The notes under the pieces: model-generated
Told to the model about the DNA's origin: nothing
Databases searched by the model: none
What the model saw: the letters and a program-made list of their open reading frames with translations, nothing else
Source: Deltaproteobacteria bacterium
GTDB lineage: Bacteria > Desulfobacterota > Binatia > UBA9968
NCBI GenBank assembly: GCA_009379725.1
Contig: WHTF01000015.1
Coordinates: 1 to 51,275, forward strand
Length of the DNA stretch: 51,275 nt
Reading direction: 5' to 3'
Shown here: positions 37,950 to 48,788 of the stretch, piece by piece
Layout of the letters: every line of letters starts with the position of its first letter
How positions within the stretch are numbered: the stretch's first letter is position 1
Position numbers and translations under genes: made by a program

Positions 37950-38028
37950 CAACAATTTGTATTTTGGCCAGGAATAATTGTAAGGGCAAAATTGGCGGTC
38001 TGATAGAAGTGTCTGAGAAGAATTGAAG

Positions 38029-39141
38029 CTAGTCGAACAGTTGTTTTACTTTGTCCAAAAATCCCTTCGAGAGCGGGTTGATGTCCTCTCCACCTAATGA
38101 GGCAAACTCTTTCAAGAGCTCTTTCTGCCGCGCAGTCAGCTGCGTCGGAGTCTCCACCAGTACGCGCACATGCTGGTCGCCCTGTTGATAACCATGGACG
38201 TCTTTAACACCCTTGCCCTTAATGCGAAAGAGCTTGCCTGACTGTGTTCCGGCGGGGATTTTCATTTTGATCTTGCCGTCCAAGGTGGGAACGTCAATCT
38301 CTGCCCCCAAAGCGGCCTGCACGAAACTTATCGGAACATCGCAAAGAACATCAAGGTTTTCTCGTGCAAAAATAGGATGAGGTTCGACTTGTATGACAAC
38401 ATACAAATCACCGGGTACGCCGCCTATGGGTGCGCTTTCACCTTCAGCCCGCAGCTTGAGCCGTGAGCCGTTATCGACACCGGCGGGGATTTTGACACTC
38501 AGCGTGTGCATCTTGCGCACTCGTCCGCTGCCGTCACAGGATGCGCATGGATCACTGATGAAGGTACCGTGACCGTGACATTGGCTGCAGGTGCGCGAGA
38601 CGCTGAAAAATCCTTGTTGAAAACTCACCTGTCCTCGACCGCGACAGGTGGGACATGTCTGCGGCGCGGTTCCAGGTTTAGCGCCCGTTCCATGACAGAT
38701 ATCGCAGGCGCCATGCCGGGGAATTTTAACTTTCTTCTCGACACCAGAAACCGCTTCTTCAAAGCTTAACGTCAAGTTATAACGTAGGTCTTCTCCCCTG
38801 GCTTGACCGCGCCTTCGTCCGCTAGCGCCGCCAAAGAATTCGCCAAAGATATCGCCAAAGATATCTTCAAAGCCAGAATTGAAATCGAATCCGCCGGCGA
38901 AAGGACCATTGTCGCCGAAAGCGGCATGACCGAACTGATCGTACTGCGTACGCTTTTGTGCGTCTGATAAGACCTGATAAGCCTCTGAAACTTCCTTGAA
39001 TTTTTCTCCCGCGTGCTTGTCTCCCGGGTTACGATCCGGATGATGTTTAAGCGCAAGTTTCCGGTAAGCTTTCTTAATCTCATCTTCGCTCGCGCTACGA
39101 CTGATCCCGAGCAGTTCGTAATAATCTCTTTTGCCGTTCAA
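38029..39141 (-). CDS. dnaJ: Chaperone DnaJ
   Basis: A 370-residue Hsp40 co-chaperone that delivers unfolded clients to DnaK and stimulates its ATPase. The J domain (1-70) has [10 protein letters not shown] with the essential HPD. A Gly/Phe-rich segment follows (about 73-105, [20 protein letters not shown]). Four zinc CxxCxGxG repeats lie at about 140-210 ([32 protein letters not shown]). The start is TTG at 39141, with AGAGGG upstream, giving the usual [12 protein letters not shown]-terminus. It lies downstream of dnaK behind a hairpin at 39185-39220. Confidence 0.97.
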   Translation of the reverse strand: MNGKRDYYELLGISRSASEDEIKKAYRKLALKHHPDRNPGDKHAGEKFKEVSEAYQVLSDAQKRTQYDQFGHAAFGDNGPFAGGFDFNSGFEDIFGDIFGEFFGGASGRRRGQARGEDLRYNLTLSFEEAVSGVEKKVKIPRHGACDICHGTGAKPGTAPQTCPTCRGRGQVSFQQGFFSVSRTCSQCHGHGTFISDPCASCDGSGRVRKMHTLSVKIPAGVDNGSRLKLRAEGESAPIGGVPGDLYVVIQVEPHPIFARENLDVLCDVPISFVQAALGAEIDVPTLDGKIKMKIPAGTQSGKLFRIKGKGVKDVHGYQQGDQHVRVLVETPTQLTARQKELLKEFASLGGEDINPLSKGFLDKVKQLFD

Positions 39142-39184
39142 GCGATGCCCTCTCGTATTGCTAGCCTTACCGTATAAGCAGGAA

Positions 39185-39220
39185 AGCCCCTCTCCGTCGC
39201 GAGTGATAGGAGCAGGGGCT
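39185..39220 (-). terminator. Hairpin between dnaK and dnaJ (attenuating terminator)
   Basis: Arms AGCCCCTCTCC (39185-39195) and GGAGCAGGGGCT (39209-39220), one bulge, loop about 13 bases; on the minus strand it is followed only by TTTCC. It may lower read-through into dnaJ or end part of the dnaK transcripts. Confidence 0.5.
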
Positions 39221-39258
39221 CTCGCAAATAATTATTCACTAGGCCTGTAAGAATTGAG

Positions 39259-41178
39259 TTACTCTTTAACCTCGGTGAAGTCGGCGTCAACCACATCGTC
39301 TTTTTTCTTCTTGCCCTCGTCCGTGGTCTGTTCTTGTGCGTTTCCTGAGGTCTGATCCGTTTGCTGCTGCTGCGATGCTTTGGCGTACATTGCCTCTGCC
39401 AACTTGTGTGAAGATTGGCTCAGCTGATCAGCCGCGGTCTTCATCGCCTGAGCATCCTGACCTTCCAACGCTTGCCTGGCTTGTTTCAAAGCGGTCTCGA
39501 TATTCTCCTTGACCCCAGCTTCGAGATCGCCGCCATATTCTTTAAGCGACTTTTCGGTTGAGTAAACTAAGGTGTCGAGTTGATTGCGTGCCTCGACGGT
39601 TTCTTTTCGCTTCTTATCCTCGGACGCGTGGGACTCCGCGTCGGAAACCATGCGCTTGATTTCCTCTTCGTTGAGGCCGCTTGACGCCGTAATTTTGATC
39701 GATTGTTCTTTTCCGGTACCCAAATCCTTGGCGGCCACATGAACGATACCGTTGGCATCAATGTCAAAGGTTACTTCGACTTGAGGAACACCTCGAGGAG
39801 CCATAGGAATACCTACGAGATCGAATTGCCCAAGCAGCTTATTGTCCCCTGCCATTTCCCGCTCGCCTTGAAAAACCCGAATGGACACGGCGGTTTGATT
39901 ATCCTGCGCGGTGGAGAAAACTTGACTCTTTTTGGTCGGGATGGTGGTATTACGCTCAATCAGTTTGGTAAATACACCACCAAGGGTTTCAATTCCCAAT
40001 GAAAGTGGTGTAACGTCCAAAAGTAAAACGTCCTTGACCTCTCCCGTCAAAACCGCTCCCTGAATTGCCGCACCTACGGCGACAACCTCATCTGGATTAA
40101 CGCCCTTACTTGGGTCTTTTCCGAAGATCCTTTTGACCCGATCCTGCACCGCCGGCATGCGTGTCATGCCGCCTACTAAAACAACTTCGTGAACATCACT
40201 GGCGCTTAGTCCAGCATCCTTGAGTGCCTGGCGACAGGGCGCTTCCATGCGATCGAGCAAATCTGCGCAAAGTGCCTCGAGCTTTGATCGTGTTAATTTC
40301 ATATTGAGATGCTTTGGGCCCTGCTGATCTGCAGTGATAAACGGCAGATTGATGTCGGTCTCCATGGAAGAAGATAGCTCACACTTGGCTTTTTCGCCCG
40401 CCTCTTTAAGCCGTTGCAGAGCCATCCGATCCTTACGTAAATCAATCCCCTGATCTTTCTTAAATTCATCAGCCAAATAGTCGATGATTCTTTGATCGAA
40501 ATCCTCGCCACCGAGAAAAGTATCGCCGTTGGTAGCTTTAACTTCGAAAACTCCGTCACCCAACTCCAGGACGGAGATATCGAATGTTCCACCGCCAAGG
40601 TCGAAAACGGCAATCTTCTCGTCCTTCTTTTTGTCTAATCCATAGGCGAGCGATGCAGCGGTGGGCTCGTTTATGATGCGAAGCACGTTCAAACCCGCGA
40701 TGCGCCCTGCATCCTTAGTGGCTTGTCTTTGGCTGTCGTTGAAATAGGCCGGAACGGTGATGACCGCCTCCGTCACCTTTTCGCCGAGATAATCCTCAGC
40801 CGTTTGTTTCATCTTCTGCAAGATAAAGGCGGAAATTTCAGCGGGGCTGTAGTGTTTCCCTCTAATCTCTACCCACGCGTCTCCATTGTCATTGCGGACA
40901 ATCTTATATGGCAACACCTTCGCTGCCTTTTGCACCATGGTGTCGTCATACCGCCTCCCGATCAAACGCTTGACGGCAGAGATAGTATTCTCTGGGTTCG
41001 TAATCGCTTGCCTTCTTGCGATTTGCCCCGCCAACCGCTCACCACTATCCGCAAATGCAACCACCGATGGAGTTGTTCGGCTTCCCTCGGAATTGGCGAG
41101 AACATTAGGATCCCCACCCTCCATGATTGCAACGCAGGAGTTGGTTGTGCCTAAGTCGATTCCTATAACTTTTGCCAT
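39259..41178 (-). CDS. dnaK: Chaperone DnaK (Hsp70)
   Basis: A 639-residue Hsp70 that binds and releases unfolded proteins in an ATP cycle with DnaJ and GrpE. The nucleotide-binding domain (1-385) opens [20 protein letters not shown] and contains [20 protein letters not shown] and [38 protein letters not shown] linker leads to the substrate-binding domain, and the C-terminus ends in the conserved [17 protein letters not shown] precedes the ATG. grpE lies 46 bp upstream and dnaJ 117 bp downstream, same strand. Confidence 0.98.
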   Translation of the reverse strand: MAKVIGIDLGTTNSCVAIMEGGDPNVLANSEGSRTTPSVVAFADSGERLAGQIARRQAITNPENTISAVKRLIGRRYDDTMVQKAAKVLPYKIVRNDNGDAWVEIRGKHYSPAEISAFILQKMKQTAEDYLGEKVTEAVITVPAYFNDSQRQATKDAGRIAGLNVLRIINEPTAASLAYGLDKKKDEKIAVFDLGGGTFDISVLELGDGVFEVKATNGDTFLGGEDFDQRIIDYLADEFKKDQGIDLRKDRMALQRLKEAGEKAKCELSSSMETDINLPFITADQQGPKHLNMKLTRSKLEALCADLLDRMEAPCRQALKDAGLSASDVHEVVLVGGMTRMPAVQDRVKRIFGKDPSKGVNPDEVVAVGAAIQGAVLTGEVKDVLLLDVTPLSLGIETLGGVFTKLIERNTTIPTKKSQVFSTAQDNQTAVSIRVFQGEREMAGDNKLLGQFDLVGIPMAPRGVPQVEVTFDIDANGIVHVAAKDLGTGKEQSIKITASSGLNEEEIKRMVSDAESHASEDKKRKETVEARNQLDTLVYSTEKSLKEYGGDLEAGVKENIETALKQARQALEGQDAQAMKTAADQLSQSSHKLAEAMYAKASQQQQTDQTSGNAQEQTTDEGKKKKDDVVDADFTEVKE

Positions 41179-41224
41179 TTAATGCTCCTAAATAAACTCT
41201 GGATTGACACACTGTCATCAGTAT

Positions 41225-41848
41225 TTAATCATCGGTCGAGCCATTTTCAACCTTGTTTTCCCCGTTTTCTTCTCCCTTTGTTAGGGCCTTGGCGACGGTT
41301 ACAAGTGCCGGACGCAGCAACCGATCACGGAAGAGATAACCTTTATGGTGTTCGTCAATAACTGTATTGGGCTCATGCTGATCGCTTTCAATTTGGGCCA
41401 TGGCTTCATGTTTGCCCGGGTCAAAAATCTCTCCGACCGAAGGAATCTGAACCACGCCATGCTTGTTGAAGATATCGAGCAATCCTTTGAGCACCATTTC
41501 AACGCCTTCTACCAGTGGCTTGTCGTTGCCGCCATCTTTAGCGTGAGCAATAGCTCTCTCGAGATTATCAATGACGGGAAGTATGTCCTTAATTAGATGC
41601 TCGTTGCCGTAGCGGATAGCGTCCTCTTTTTCTCGGTTGATTCTCTTCTTAAAATTGTCGACTTCTGCAACTTGCCGAAGATAGCGATCATAATGCTCCT
41701 TGGCCTCCTTTTCTTTGGCCACGAGTTTTTCACGCGATTGCGCTAACTCTTCGTAAATAGATACCGAAGCGTTATCTGTTAGTTCTTCCGTAGAGTCGTC
41801 CGCTTCGTTGGGCAAATTGCTATTTTGTTTTTTTCTCTCGTCAGCCAT
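41225..41848 (-). CDS. grpE: Nucleotide exchange factor GrpE
   Basis: A 207-residue exchange factor that releases ADP from DnaK. The first 35 residues are acidic and disordered. A long coiled coil (about 30-95, EKEAKEHYDRYLRQVAEVDN then FKKRINREKEDAIRYGNEHL) precedes the C-terminal beta domain with GVVQIPSVGEIFDPGKHEAM and LLRPALVTVAKA. GGGGGA precedes the ATG. It is first in the grpE-dnaK-dnaJ order; no hrcA gene precedes it. The promoter at 41881-41909 resembles that of lon. Confidence 0.96.
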   Translation of the reverse strand: MADERKKQNSNLPNEADDSTEELTDNASVSIYEELAQSREKLVAKEKEAKEHYDRYLRQVAEVDNFKKRINREKEDAIRYGNEHLIKDILPVIDNLERAIAHAKDGGNDKPLVEGVEMVLKGLLDIFNKHGVVQIPSVGEIFDPGKHEAMAQIESDQHEPNTVIDEHHKGYLFRDRLLRPALVTVAKALTKGEENGENKVENGSTDD

Positions 41849-41880
41849 TCTACGTTTTCCCCCAAGACGCCATTAATCGA

Positions 41881-41909
41881 AATTTAATCACGGCACCCAA
41901 CATTGTCAA
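41881..41909 (-). promoter_or_regulatory. Promoter-like element of grpE-dnaK (heat-shock type?)
   Basis: Minus strand TTGACA (41904-41909), 17-bp spacer, TAAATT (41881-41886), with the -10 ending 33 bp before the grpE ATG. It shares GTGATTAA(A/G)TT with the lon element. No CIRCE repeat (TTAGCACTC-N9-GAGTGCTAA) is present in this gap. Confidence 0.6.
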
Positions 41910-42005
41910 GATCGGCATTTAAAAAAACCATTGAATTATTAAGTAGTTGTGAGATATTTAAAAAAGTGTTAAACCATTTCTGATTTACAATTGAAAAAAA
42001 TTCCA

Positions 42006-42782
42006 ATGCGCGTTAGCCATGCCACTCCTGCCATCGTATTAAGAAGCTGGCCATTCGGAGAATCTGACCGAATTGTCTCTTTCTTAACGGAAAGCCACGG
42101 GAAACTCACCGGTATCGCAAAGGGAGCTAAGCGTTCGAAGAGGCGCTTCGTGAACTCCCTTGAACCTTTCTCCTTTGTAAATCTAAGGTTTCAGGATGGT
42201 GTCCATAGCAGTTTAGCTTTTATCCTCGGCTGTGAGTTGCAGAAAAGTTATAAAAACCTCATTGCAAGCCTCGACAAGATCGCCGTCGCTTTCTATTGTG
42301 TCGAAATCACTGAGGGCCTTATCGCAGAGCGCGAAGAGAACCGGTTGGTTTTTAAGCACTTGAAGCAAAGTCTTAGCTACTTAGAAAGCCAAGAAACGTC
42401 TTTGACTTTTCTCATCGGCTTTGAGTTAAAGCTTTTACGTCTAGCAGGATATCAGCCTTTTTTGGATAGTTGCCGTCGCTGTGGTGTGAATCGACCGCGT
42501 CTCCCTGGTCCGATTCCGACGAGTCAAATGCGATGGCATTTCAGTCTCCGGGATGGCGGGATTCTTTGTGAAAGTTGTTGTGGGCTGAGAAAGGAAATTT
42601 TACCTATGTCCTGTGAGGCACTCGACTTGATGATTGATCTTCAGCAGGAGCAAAATTTGCAGTCGATAAATTTAACACTGCCAGTTTTGAAACAGATGCG
42701 CGCGATTGTCCTGCGATTCATACAATTTCAAATGGATAAAGAGATTAAATCAGCGTCTTTTCTGTATCAGTTCTCTGCCTAG
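42006..42782 (+). CDS. recO: DNA repair protein RecO
   Basis: A 258-residue recombination mediator that, with RecR, loads RecA on gapped DNA. The N-terminal OB fold starts ATPAIVLRSWPFGESDRIVS with TESHGKLTGIAKGAKRSKRR. A C-terminal zinc finger is visible as CRRCGVNRPR and, 20 or so residues on, CESCCGL. I give ATG 42006; a TTG at 41991 adds five residues, and neither has a ribosome site. It is divergent from grpE and followed 65 bp later by the dikinase gene. Confidence 0.9.
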   Translation: MRVSHATPAIVLRSWPFGESDRIVSFLTESHGKLTGIAKGAKRSKRRFVNSLEPFSFVNLRFQDGVHSSLAFILGCELQKSYKNLIASLDKIAVAFYCVEITEGLIAEREENRLVFKHLKQSLSYLESQETSLTFLIGFELKLLRLAGYQPFLDSCRRCGVNRPRLPGPIPTSQMRWHFSLRDGGILCESCCGLRKEILPMSCEALDLMIDLQQEQNLQSINLTLPVLKQMRAIVLRFIQFQMDKEIKSASFLYQFSA

Positions 42783-42847
42783 CTAGATTAGACTGCCGCC
42801 TCAACTTGGGTGATCAGATTTTTTAGATGGCAACGGGGGTAAAAACG

Positions 42848-45571
42848 ATGCCAAAAAGAAAGAAATCTATCTATTTTTTTGGTGATGGCAAAGCCGACGG
42901 GAAGGCATCGATGCGTGAGTTGCTCGGCGGCAAGGGTGCCGGATTACATGAGATGACCCGCATCGGCGTGCCGGTGCCGCCGGGGTTCACGATTACTACC
43001 GAGGTTTGTACCTATTGCTACGCACACCGTGATCGATACCCAAGAGGATTCGAGGGTGATGTGAGGCTTGCGCTTTCCCGTATCGAGAACATAGTCGGAA
43101 GAGGCTTTGGAGATGCCGAGAATCCCCTATTAGTTTCCATTCGCTCCGGCGCGAGGGAGTCGATGCCCGGTATGATGGATACAGTTTTGAACCTGGGTTT
43201 AAATGATCAGACTGTCCAAGGTCTTATTCGTCGCTCGCGAAATCCACGCTTCGCGTACGATTCTTATCGTCGCTTCGTGCATATGTATTCGGATGTTGTT
43301 CTCGGGCTAAAAGCGAAGGATGAAAAGCAACATGATCCTTTTGAACAGATCCTGGAAGAAAAAAAACAGAGTCGCGGTTTGCGCATGGACACGGATCTTA
43401 CCGCTGACGATCTGAAGGAACTTGTGATCGCGTATAAGGCTGAAGTGAAATCAAAAACCGGTGACAGTTTTCCGGAGGATCCCTACGCGCAGCTCTGGGG
43501 CGCTATCGGCGCGGTTTTTCGCTCATGGAATAACGACCGCGCGATAGCTTATCGGCAAGTCTATCGTATTCCCAATGAGTGGGGGACGGCTGTGAATGTC
43601 CAAGCTATGGTTTTTGGCAATCTCGGCGAGGCGTGCGCCACTGGAGTAGCGTTCACCAGAAATCCTTCCAACGGAGAGAGGAAATTTTATGGCGAATTCT
43701 TGATAAATGCTCAGGGCGAAGATGTGGTTGCCGGCATTCGCACACCTAGGAAAATCGCGGAATTGGAAACTGTTATGCCTAGGCCATACGCTCAACTTCA
43801 AAAGGTCAGCAGAAGTCTCGAAAAGCATTACAAGGATATGCAGGATATCGAGTTTACCATTGAGGATAACACTCTGTGGATGCTGCAAACTCGAGCCGGG
43901 AAACGGACCGGATTTGCCGCTGTGCGCATCGCAGTCGACATGGTGGAAGAGAGAATCATCAGCAAGAACGAAGCCTTACTTCGAATCGAAGCGGATCACT
44001 TGAATCAGCTTCTGCGTCCTATTTTTGATAGCCAAGGGAAGCAGCAGGCATCCAAGGAACAACGAGTTTTGGCTAAAGGTTTGCCGGCGGGACCAGGCGC
44101 CGCAACGGGACGAATAGTTTTTCACGCCGAAGACGCCGTGGAATGGAAAAGAAAGGGTGAACGGGTCGTACTCTGCCGGGTCGAGACCAGCCCTGATGAT
44201 ATCCGTGGAATGGAGGCGGCGCAGGGTATCTTAACTGCGCGCGGCGGGATGACGTCACACGCGGCTTTGGTCGCACGTCAAATGGGAAAGGTGTGCGTGG
44301 CCGGCTGCGAAGCATTAGACATTGACTATGCAGGACGAACGATGCGGGTGAGTGGAACTGATCTCAAGGAAGGAGATTGGCTTTCAGTGGATGGCAGCAC
44401 AGGTGAAATCATCAAAGGCGAGGTTCAAACCCGGCCATCGGAGATTCTACAAGTGCTTCTAGAGAAAACTTTGGAGCCGAGCAACTCGTTGCTATATCAG
44501 CAGTATGCCAAGCTAATGAAGTGGGCAGACAATGTCCGCAAGCTCGGCGTGCGAACCAATACCGATCAACCTGACCAAGCCGAAGCTGCGCGAGCTTTCG
44601 GCGCCGAAGGAATAGGTTTGTGCCGAACGGAGCACATGTTCTTTCAAGGCGATCGGATTCAAGCGGTGCGTGAGATGATCTTGGCCGAAGACGAAGCTGG
44701 CCGGCGAAAAGCTTTGGCAAAGCTTCTCCCGATGCAAAAGCAAGATTTTAAGGCATTATTGGAAATCATGGGAGATCTGCCGGTGACGATTCGCACGCTC
44801 GACCCGCCGCTGCACGAATTTTTGCCCAGTAGAGAGGAAGAGATCGTCGAATTAGCTCATGTCATGGGTGTGCCGGTGGATTTGCTGCGTAACAAAGTAA
44901 AAGTCCTCCAAGAATTTAATCCAATGCTAGGTCATCGCGGCTGTCGATTGGGAATTTCCTACCCCGAGATCACGGAGATGCAGGCGCGCGCGATATTTGA
45001 GGCGGCCTGCGAACTGCGCCGTGAAGGCAAAAGACCCTTTCCTGAAGTGATGATCCCTCTTGTCGGTTCGCGACAAGAATTCGCGGCACAACGGAAAATC
45101 GTCCGAACTGTTGCAGCGGAAACAATGAAAGCTTACGGCGTAAAAGTTCGCTTCCTTATCGGGACGATGATTGAGTTGCCGCGTGCTTGTCTGGTAGCGG
45201 ACGAGATCGCTGAAGAAGCGGAATTCTTTTCTTTTGGCACTAACGATCTTACCCAAACGTGCCTAGGTCTTTCACGTGATGACGCAGGGAAATTCTTGCC
45301 GACATACGTGGTCGATGGTCTCTTGGCGGAAGATCCATTCGTTAGCGTGGATCAAGATGGCGTCGGGGCGCTCATGAGAATCGCAGTAAGAAAAGGCCGA
45401 AAAAAACGGAAAAACCTTGAGATGGGTATCTGCGGAGAACATGGGGGCGATCCCAAATCGATTCGGTTTTGCCATCAGATCGGCTTGAATTACGTCAGTT
45501 GTTCACCTTATCGCATAGCCATTGCGAGATTAGCTGCAGCTCAAGCTACGTTGCTAGAAACAATCGATTAA
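42848..45571 (+). CDS. ppdK: Pyruvate phosphate dikinase
   Basis: A 907-residue enzyme that interconverts pyruvate, ATP and phosphate with phosphoenolpyruvate, AMP and pyrophosphate, used for gluconeogenesis or pyrophosphate-saving glycolysis. The N-terminal ATP-grasp part has [20 protein letters not shown] and [17 protein letters not shown]. The swivelling phosphohistidine is in [20 protein letters not shown], and the C-terminal TIM barrel has [27 protein letters not shown] and [15 protein letters not shown] chose ATG 42848 with GGGGGT seven bases upstream over ATG 42827. Confidence 0.96.
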   Translation: MPKRKKSIYFFGDGKADGKASMRELLGGKGAGLHEMTRIGVPVPPGFTITTEVCTYCYAHRDRYPRGFEGDVRLALSRIENIVGRGFGDAENPLLVSIRSGARESMPGMMDTVLNLGLNDQTVQGLIRRSRNPRFAYDSYRRFVHMYSDVVLGLKAKDEKQHDPFEQILEEKKQSRGLRMDTDLTADDLKELVIAYKAEVKSKTGDSFPEDPYAQLWGAIGAVFRSWNNDRAIAYRQVYRIPNEWGTAVNVQAMVFGNLGEACATGVAFTRNPSNGERKFYGEFLINAQGEDVVAGIRTPRKIAELETVMPRPYAQLQKVSRSLEKHYKDMQDIEFTIEDNTLWMLQTRAGKRTGFAAVRIAVDMVEERIISKNEALLRIEADHLNQLLRPIFDSQGKQQASKEQRVLAKGLPAGPGAATGRIVFHAEDAVEWKRKGERVVLCRVETSPDDIRGMEAAQGILTARGGMTSHAALVARQMGKVCVAGCEALDIDYAGRTMRVSGTDLKEGDWLSVDGSTGEIIKGEVQTRPSEILQVLLEKTLEPSNSLLYQQYAKLMKWADNVRKLGVRTNTDQPDQAEAARAFGAEGIGLCRTEHMFFQGDRIQAVREMILAEDEAGRRKALAKLLPMQKQDFKALLEIMGDLPVTIRTLDPPLHEFLPSREEEIVELAHVMGVPVDLLRNKVKVLQEFNPMLGHRGCRLGISYPEITEMQARAIFEAACELRREGKRPFPEVMIPLVGSRQEFAAQRKIVRTVAAETMKAYGVKVRFLIGTMIELPRACLVADEIAEEAEFFSFGTNDLTQTCLGLSRDDAGKFLPTYVVDGLLAEDPFVSVDQDGVGALMRIAVRKGRKKRKNLEMGICGEHGGDPKSIRFCHQIGLNYVSCSPYRIAIARLAAAQATLLETID

Positions 45572-45630
45572 TCATATACTTAACGCCATTCTCTCGTTCT
45601 CATAGTGCCCAGTACTTCTAATAACTTTCA

Positions 45631-45659
45631 TTGACAGGGGTATTTTTTTTCCCCATAAT
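45631..45659 (+). promoter_or_regulatory. Sigma-70-type promoter of pilB with hairpin spacer
   Basis: TTGACA (45631-45636), 17-bp spacer, CATAAT (45654-45659). Transcription should begin near 45666. The spacer is GGGG-TATTTTTTTT-CCCC, a four-base inverted repeat around an A/T run, which is unusual for a promoter spacer. Confidence 0.65.
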
Positions 45660-45682
45660 TTCGGGAGCTTAATTAGCGTACC

Positions 45683-47410
45683 ATGGAACCAAGAGTAGCA
45701 GAGCTATTAGTTCGAGGAGGGGTGGTCTCGCGTGACCAGTTGAACCAAGCCCAGGAAAAAGGGCGAGACAATGGTTCTCCTGTCATGAAGGAGCTTGTGC
45801 AACTCGGTTTCACCAACGAAGAGACACTCACAGAGTTTCTTGCCAAGCAGTTCGGCATTGAAAAAATCGAACTTATCCCGGGAGAAATTGAGGATTCGGT
45901 TTTCGGCCTTGTGCCACCTCACCTTATCCAAAAACATCAGGTGGTGCCGACGAAGCTCATTGGCTCGATACTAACCGTGGCGATGGCGGACCCCACTGAT
46001 CTTATTGCTATCAACGAGATTAAGTTTATTACCGGATACGGAGTCAGAGTCACACTAGCCTCGCCGTCATCGATCAAGAAAGCGCTAGACCATCGCTTTG
46101 GCGGTACTAGTTATGACGACGTTCTAAAAAAGTTCGGCGATGGCGACATGGAGGTCATCCTCGAACAGGATGACGTAAATCTCCAAGAACTCCAGCAAGC
46201 TACTATGGAAGCGCCGGTAGTTACGCTGGTCAATGCCATATTAGCTGATGCGGCAAAACGCAGGGCGAGCGATATTCATATCGAACCCTACGAAAAGCTA
46301 TTTCGGGTAAGGTTTCGCATCGACGGTGTGCTCCAAGAGATAATGAGCCCACCGCTCCGGCTTAAAAATCCCTTGGTCTCCCGCCTCAAGGTGATGGCGG
46401 GCCTGGATATTGCCGAGCGGCGACTTACTCAAGACGGTCGCATCAAGCTGAAGATGGGTATGGGCAGTGAGTTGGACGTTCGCGTGTCGATTTTGCCGAC
46501 CCTTTTCGGCGAAAAAGTTGTCATGCGTCTTCTCGACAAATCTAATCTCCAGCTCGATATGGCAAAGTTAGGCTTTGACGTTCAGACGCTAAAAGATTTT
46601 CAGGAAGCTATCCATAAACCGTACGGGATGATTCTTATCACCGGCCCTACTGGAAGCGGTAAGTCGACGACTCTCTATTCGGCACTTTCGGAGCTGAACA
46701 AACCCGATGTAAATATTTCCACTGCTGAGGATCCGGTCGAATACAATTTGGTAGGTATCAACCAAGTCCAAGTGAGGGAACAGATTGGCCTAAATTTCGC
46801 TTCTTGTCTTCGGTCCTTTCTACGACAGGACCCCGACATTATCATGGTCGGTGAAATTCGTGATTTAGAAACTGCACAAATCGCAGTCAAGGCTGCTTTA
46901 ACAGGTCATTTAGTTCTCAGCACTTTACATACTAACGATGCCCCCTCGACCATAGATCGTTTGATCAACATGGGGGTGGAGACTTTTCTACTAACCTCAT
47001 CAATAAATTTAATCGCCGCTCAGCGATTGGTGCGGCGAATCTGCGATAAATGCAAAGAGCCGGTAGAGATTACTCCCGAGGCTTTGATCAATCTTGGTGT
47101 GGATGCCTCGGAAGCGGGTGGGGGATTTCCAACTTTTCGTGGGCGTGGCTGTAATAACTGCGTCGGTAGCGGTTACCGGGGACGACTGGCGATCTACGAA
47201 ATTTTGGTCATGCACGAAGGATTGAAAGAACTCGTTTTGAAATCTGCCTCGGCCGCGGAACTGAAAAGAGAGGCTGTGAAGTTGGGTATGAGTACGCTCC
47301 GCATGAGCGCTTTGCAGAAGGTACGCGACGGCCTCACAACCATCGAGGAAACTATCCGTGTCACGGATACCGACAAAGGTTATGGGTCGGTATTTTCATT
47401 GGGTTTCTAG
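45683..47410 (+). CDS. pilB: Type IV pilus assembly ATPase PilB
   Basis: A 575-residue hexameric ATPase that powers pilus extension. The N-terminal MshEN-type region (1-150) contains LLVRGGVVSRDQLNQAQEKG, a possible c-di-GMP-binding pattern. The motor has Walker A GPTGSGKST near 321-329, the Asp box STAEDPVEYNL, Walker B DPDIIMVGEIRD and the His box LSTLHTNDAPSTIDRL. A tetracysteine zinc motif is seen as CDKCKEP and later GCNNCVGSGYRGR. These features separate it from PilT. It is followed 101 bp later by pilC. Confidence 0.96.
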   Translation: MEPRVAELLVRGGVVSRDQLNQAQEKGRDNGSPVMKELVQLGFTNEETLTEFLAKQFGIEKIELIPGEIEDSVFGLVPPHLIQKHQVVPTKLIGSILTVAMADPTDLIAINEIKFITGYGVRVTLASPSSIKKALDHRFGGTSYDDVLKKFGDGDMEVILEQDDVNLQELQQATMEAPVVTLVNAILADAAKRRASDIHIEPYEKLFRVRFRIDGVLQEIMSPPLRLKNPLVSRLKVMAGLDIAERRLTQDGRIKLKMGMGSELDVRVSILPTLFGEKVVMRLLDKSNLQLDMAKLGFDVQTLKDFQEAIHKPYGMILITGPTGSGKSTTLYSALSELNKPDVNISTAEDPVEYNLVGINQVQVREQIGLNFASCLRSFLRQDPDIIMVGEIRDLETAQIAVKAALTGHLVLSTLHTNDAPSTIDRLINMGVETFLLTSSINLIAAQRLVRRICDKCKEPVEITPEALINLGVDASEAGGGFPTFRGRGCNNCVGSGYRGRLAIYEILVMHEGLKELVLKSASAAELKREAVKLGMSTLRMSALQKVRDGLTTIEETIRVTDTDKGYGSVFSLGF

Positions 47411-47511
47411 TGAGCCGGGTTAACTTCATTGACACATCGACTTTGCGCACACCACATACCATAAGTCTCACTTTGGCGGTTCTTGGGTGACTAGCTAAGG
47501 AATAGAAGATT

Positions 47512-48729
47512 ATGCCAACGTTTCTGTGGGAAGGGAAAACCGCTCAAGGAAGAGTTATGAAAGGGGATATTGAAGCCCCTAATCTTGAAGCCGTCCTCAC
47601 GGCTCTACGCGAGAGGCGTATTCGTCCAATCCCCAACCGTATACGCCAAAAAGGCCAAGGTCTTGACAAAGAAATTACCATTCCCGGCTTCGGCGAGAAG
47701 GTAAAACCCAAGGACGTATCTCTGTTCACCCGTCAATTTGCGATTATGATTGACGCCGGCTTACCGATCGTTCAGTGCCTCGACATTTTAAGTGAACAGT
47801 CTTCGGGCAAATTACTGCGCAATACGATTCGCACCATTAGACAAGATGTCGAGGGAGGTTTAACGCTGGCGGATTCTCTTAGAAAACATCCGAAAGTATT
47901 TGATGACCTGTATGTCAATATGGTTGAAGCCGGAGAAGCGGGCGGCGTCCTTAACACGATCCTGAACAGAATCGCGCTTTTTATCGAAAAGGCCAGCAGG
48001 CTGAAGAAAAAGGTCAAAGGCGCGATGATTTATCCGTGCTCGATCTTGGCCGTTGCGGTCATCGTCGTTGCCATCTTGCTCGTATTCGTCATTCCGGTTT
48101 TCGCCGAGTTGTTTGGCAGTATGGGAAAGGCGCTGCCGGCGCCGACCCAGATCACGATAAACATCAGTAACTGGTTTATAGCCTATTGGCTCTACCTGGT
48201 GTTTGGAATAGCCGGTGTGGTCGCGGGTATCCGATTTTATTATCAGACCCCGCAAGGAAAAATGAAAATAGACGGGTTGCTGCTTCGCCTGCCGATTTTC
48301 GGCGATCTTTTGCGGAAAGTTGCCGTGGCGCGCTTCTCGCAAAACATGTCCATTCTCCTCACGTCCGGAGTTCCCATTCTCGACGGGCTGGCGATCACAG
48401 CCAGAACAGCCGGCAATAAAGTCGTTGAGAAAGCCATCATGGATAGCCGTGTGAGTATCAGCCAAGGCAAAACCGTTGCCGAACCGTTGCGCGACAGCAA
48501 GATTTTCCCGCCCATGGTTTGCCAGATGGTGGCAGTTGGCGAAAGCACCGGCGGACTGGATATCATGCTTAAAAAAATCGGCGAATTCTATGAAGAAGAG
48601 GTCGACGATGCCGTAGCCAACTTGACCGCACTCATGGAACCGTTGATCATGGTTGTCTTGGGCGTCATTCTAGGTGGATTGGTTATCTCTATGTATCTGC
48701 CGATATTCCAAATGGGCTCCTTGGCTTAG
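47512..48729 (+). CDS. pilC: Type IV pilus inner-membrane platform protein PilC
   Basis: A 405-residue platform protein with two GspF-type helical domains (about 70-195 and 275-400). Membrane helices are MIYPCSILAVAVIVVAILLV, WLYLVFGIAGVVAGIRF and the C-terminal LMVVLGVILGGLVISMYLP. FTRQFAIMIDAGLPIVQCLD and FSQNMSILLTSGVPILDGL are the duplicated family motif. AAGGA lies ten bases before the ATG. It joins PilB on the cytoplasmic side to the pilin assembly site. No pilT gene lies between pilB and pilC, where related bacteria often keep it. Confidence 0.96.
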   Translation: MPTFLWEGKTAQGRVMKGDIEAPNLEAVLTALRERRIRPIPNRIRQKGQGLDKEITIPGFGEKVKPKDVSLFTRQFAIMIDAGLPIVQCLDILSEQSSGKLLRNTIRTIRQDVEGGLTLADSLRKHPKVFDDLYVNMVEAGEAGGVLNTILNRIALFIEKASRLKKKVKGAMIYPCSILAVAVIVVAILLVFVIPVFAELFGSMGKALPAPTQITINISNWFIAYWLYLVFGIAGVVAGIRFYYQTPQGKMKIDGLLLRLPIFGDLLRKVAVARFSQNMSILLTSGVPILDGLAITARTAGNKVVEKAIMDSRVSISQGKTVAEPLRDSKIFPPMVCQMVAVGESTGGLDIMLKKIGEFYEEEVDDAVANLTALMEPLIMVVLGVILGGLVISMYLPIFQMGSLA

Positions 48730-48788
48730 TCGGTGAGATAAACCAAGTCTCGGTAATCACCAGACCTGAAAATTCTGAAATCTTTATT

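Noticed and set aside
41849-41990. CIRCE operator between grpE and recO
   Set aside because: No TTAGCACTC/GAGTGCTAA pair is present; only the promoter element is supported.
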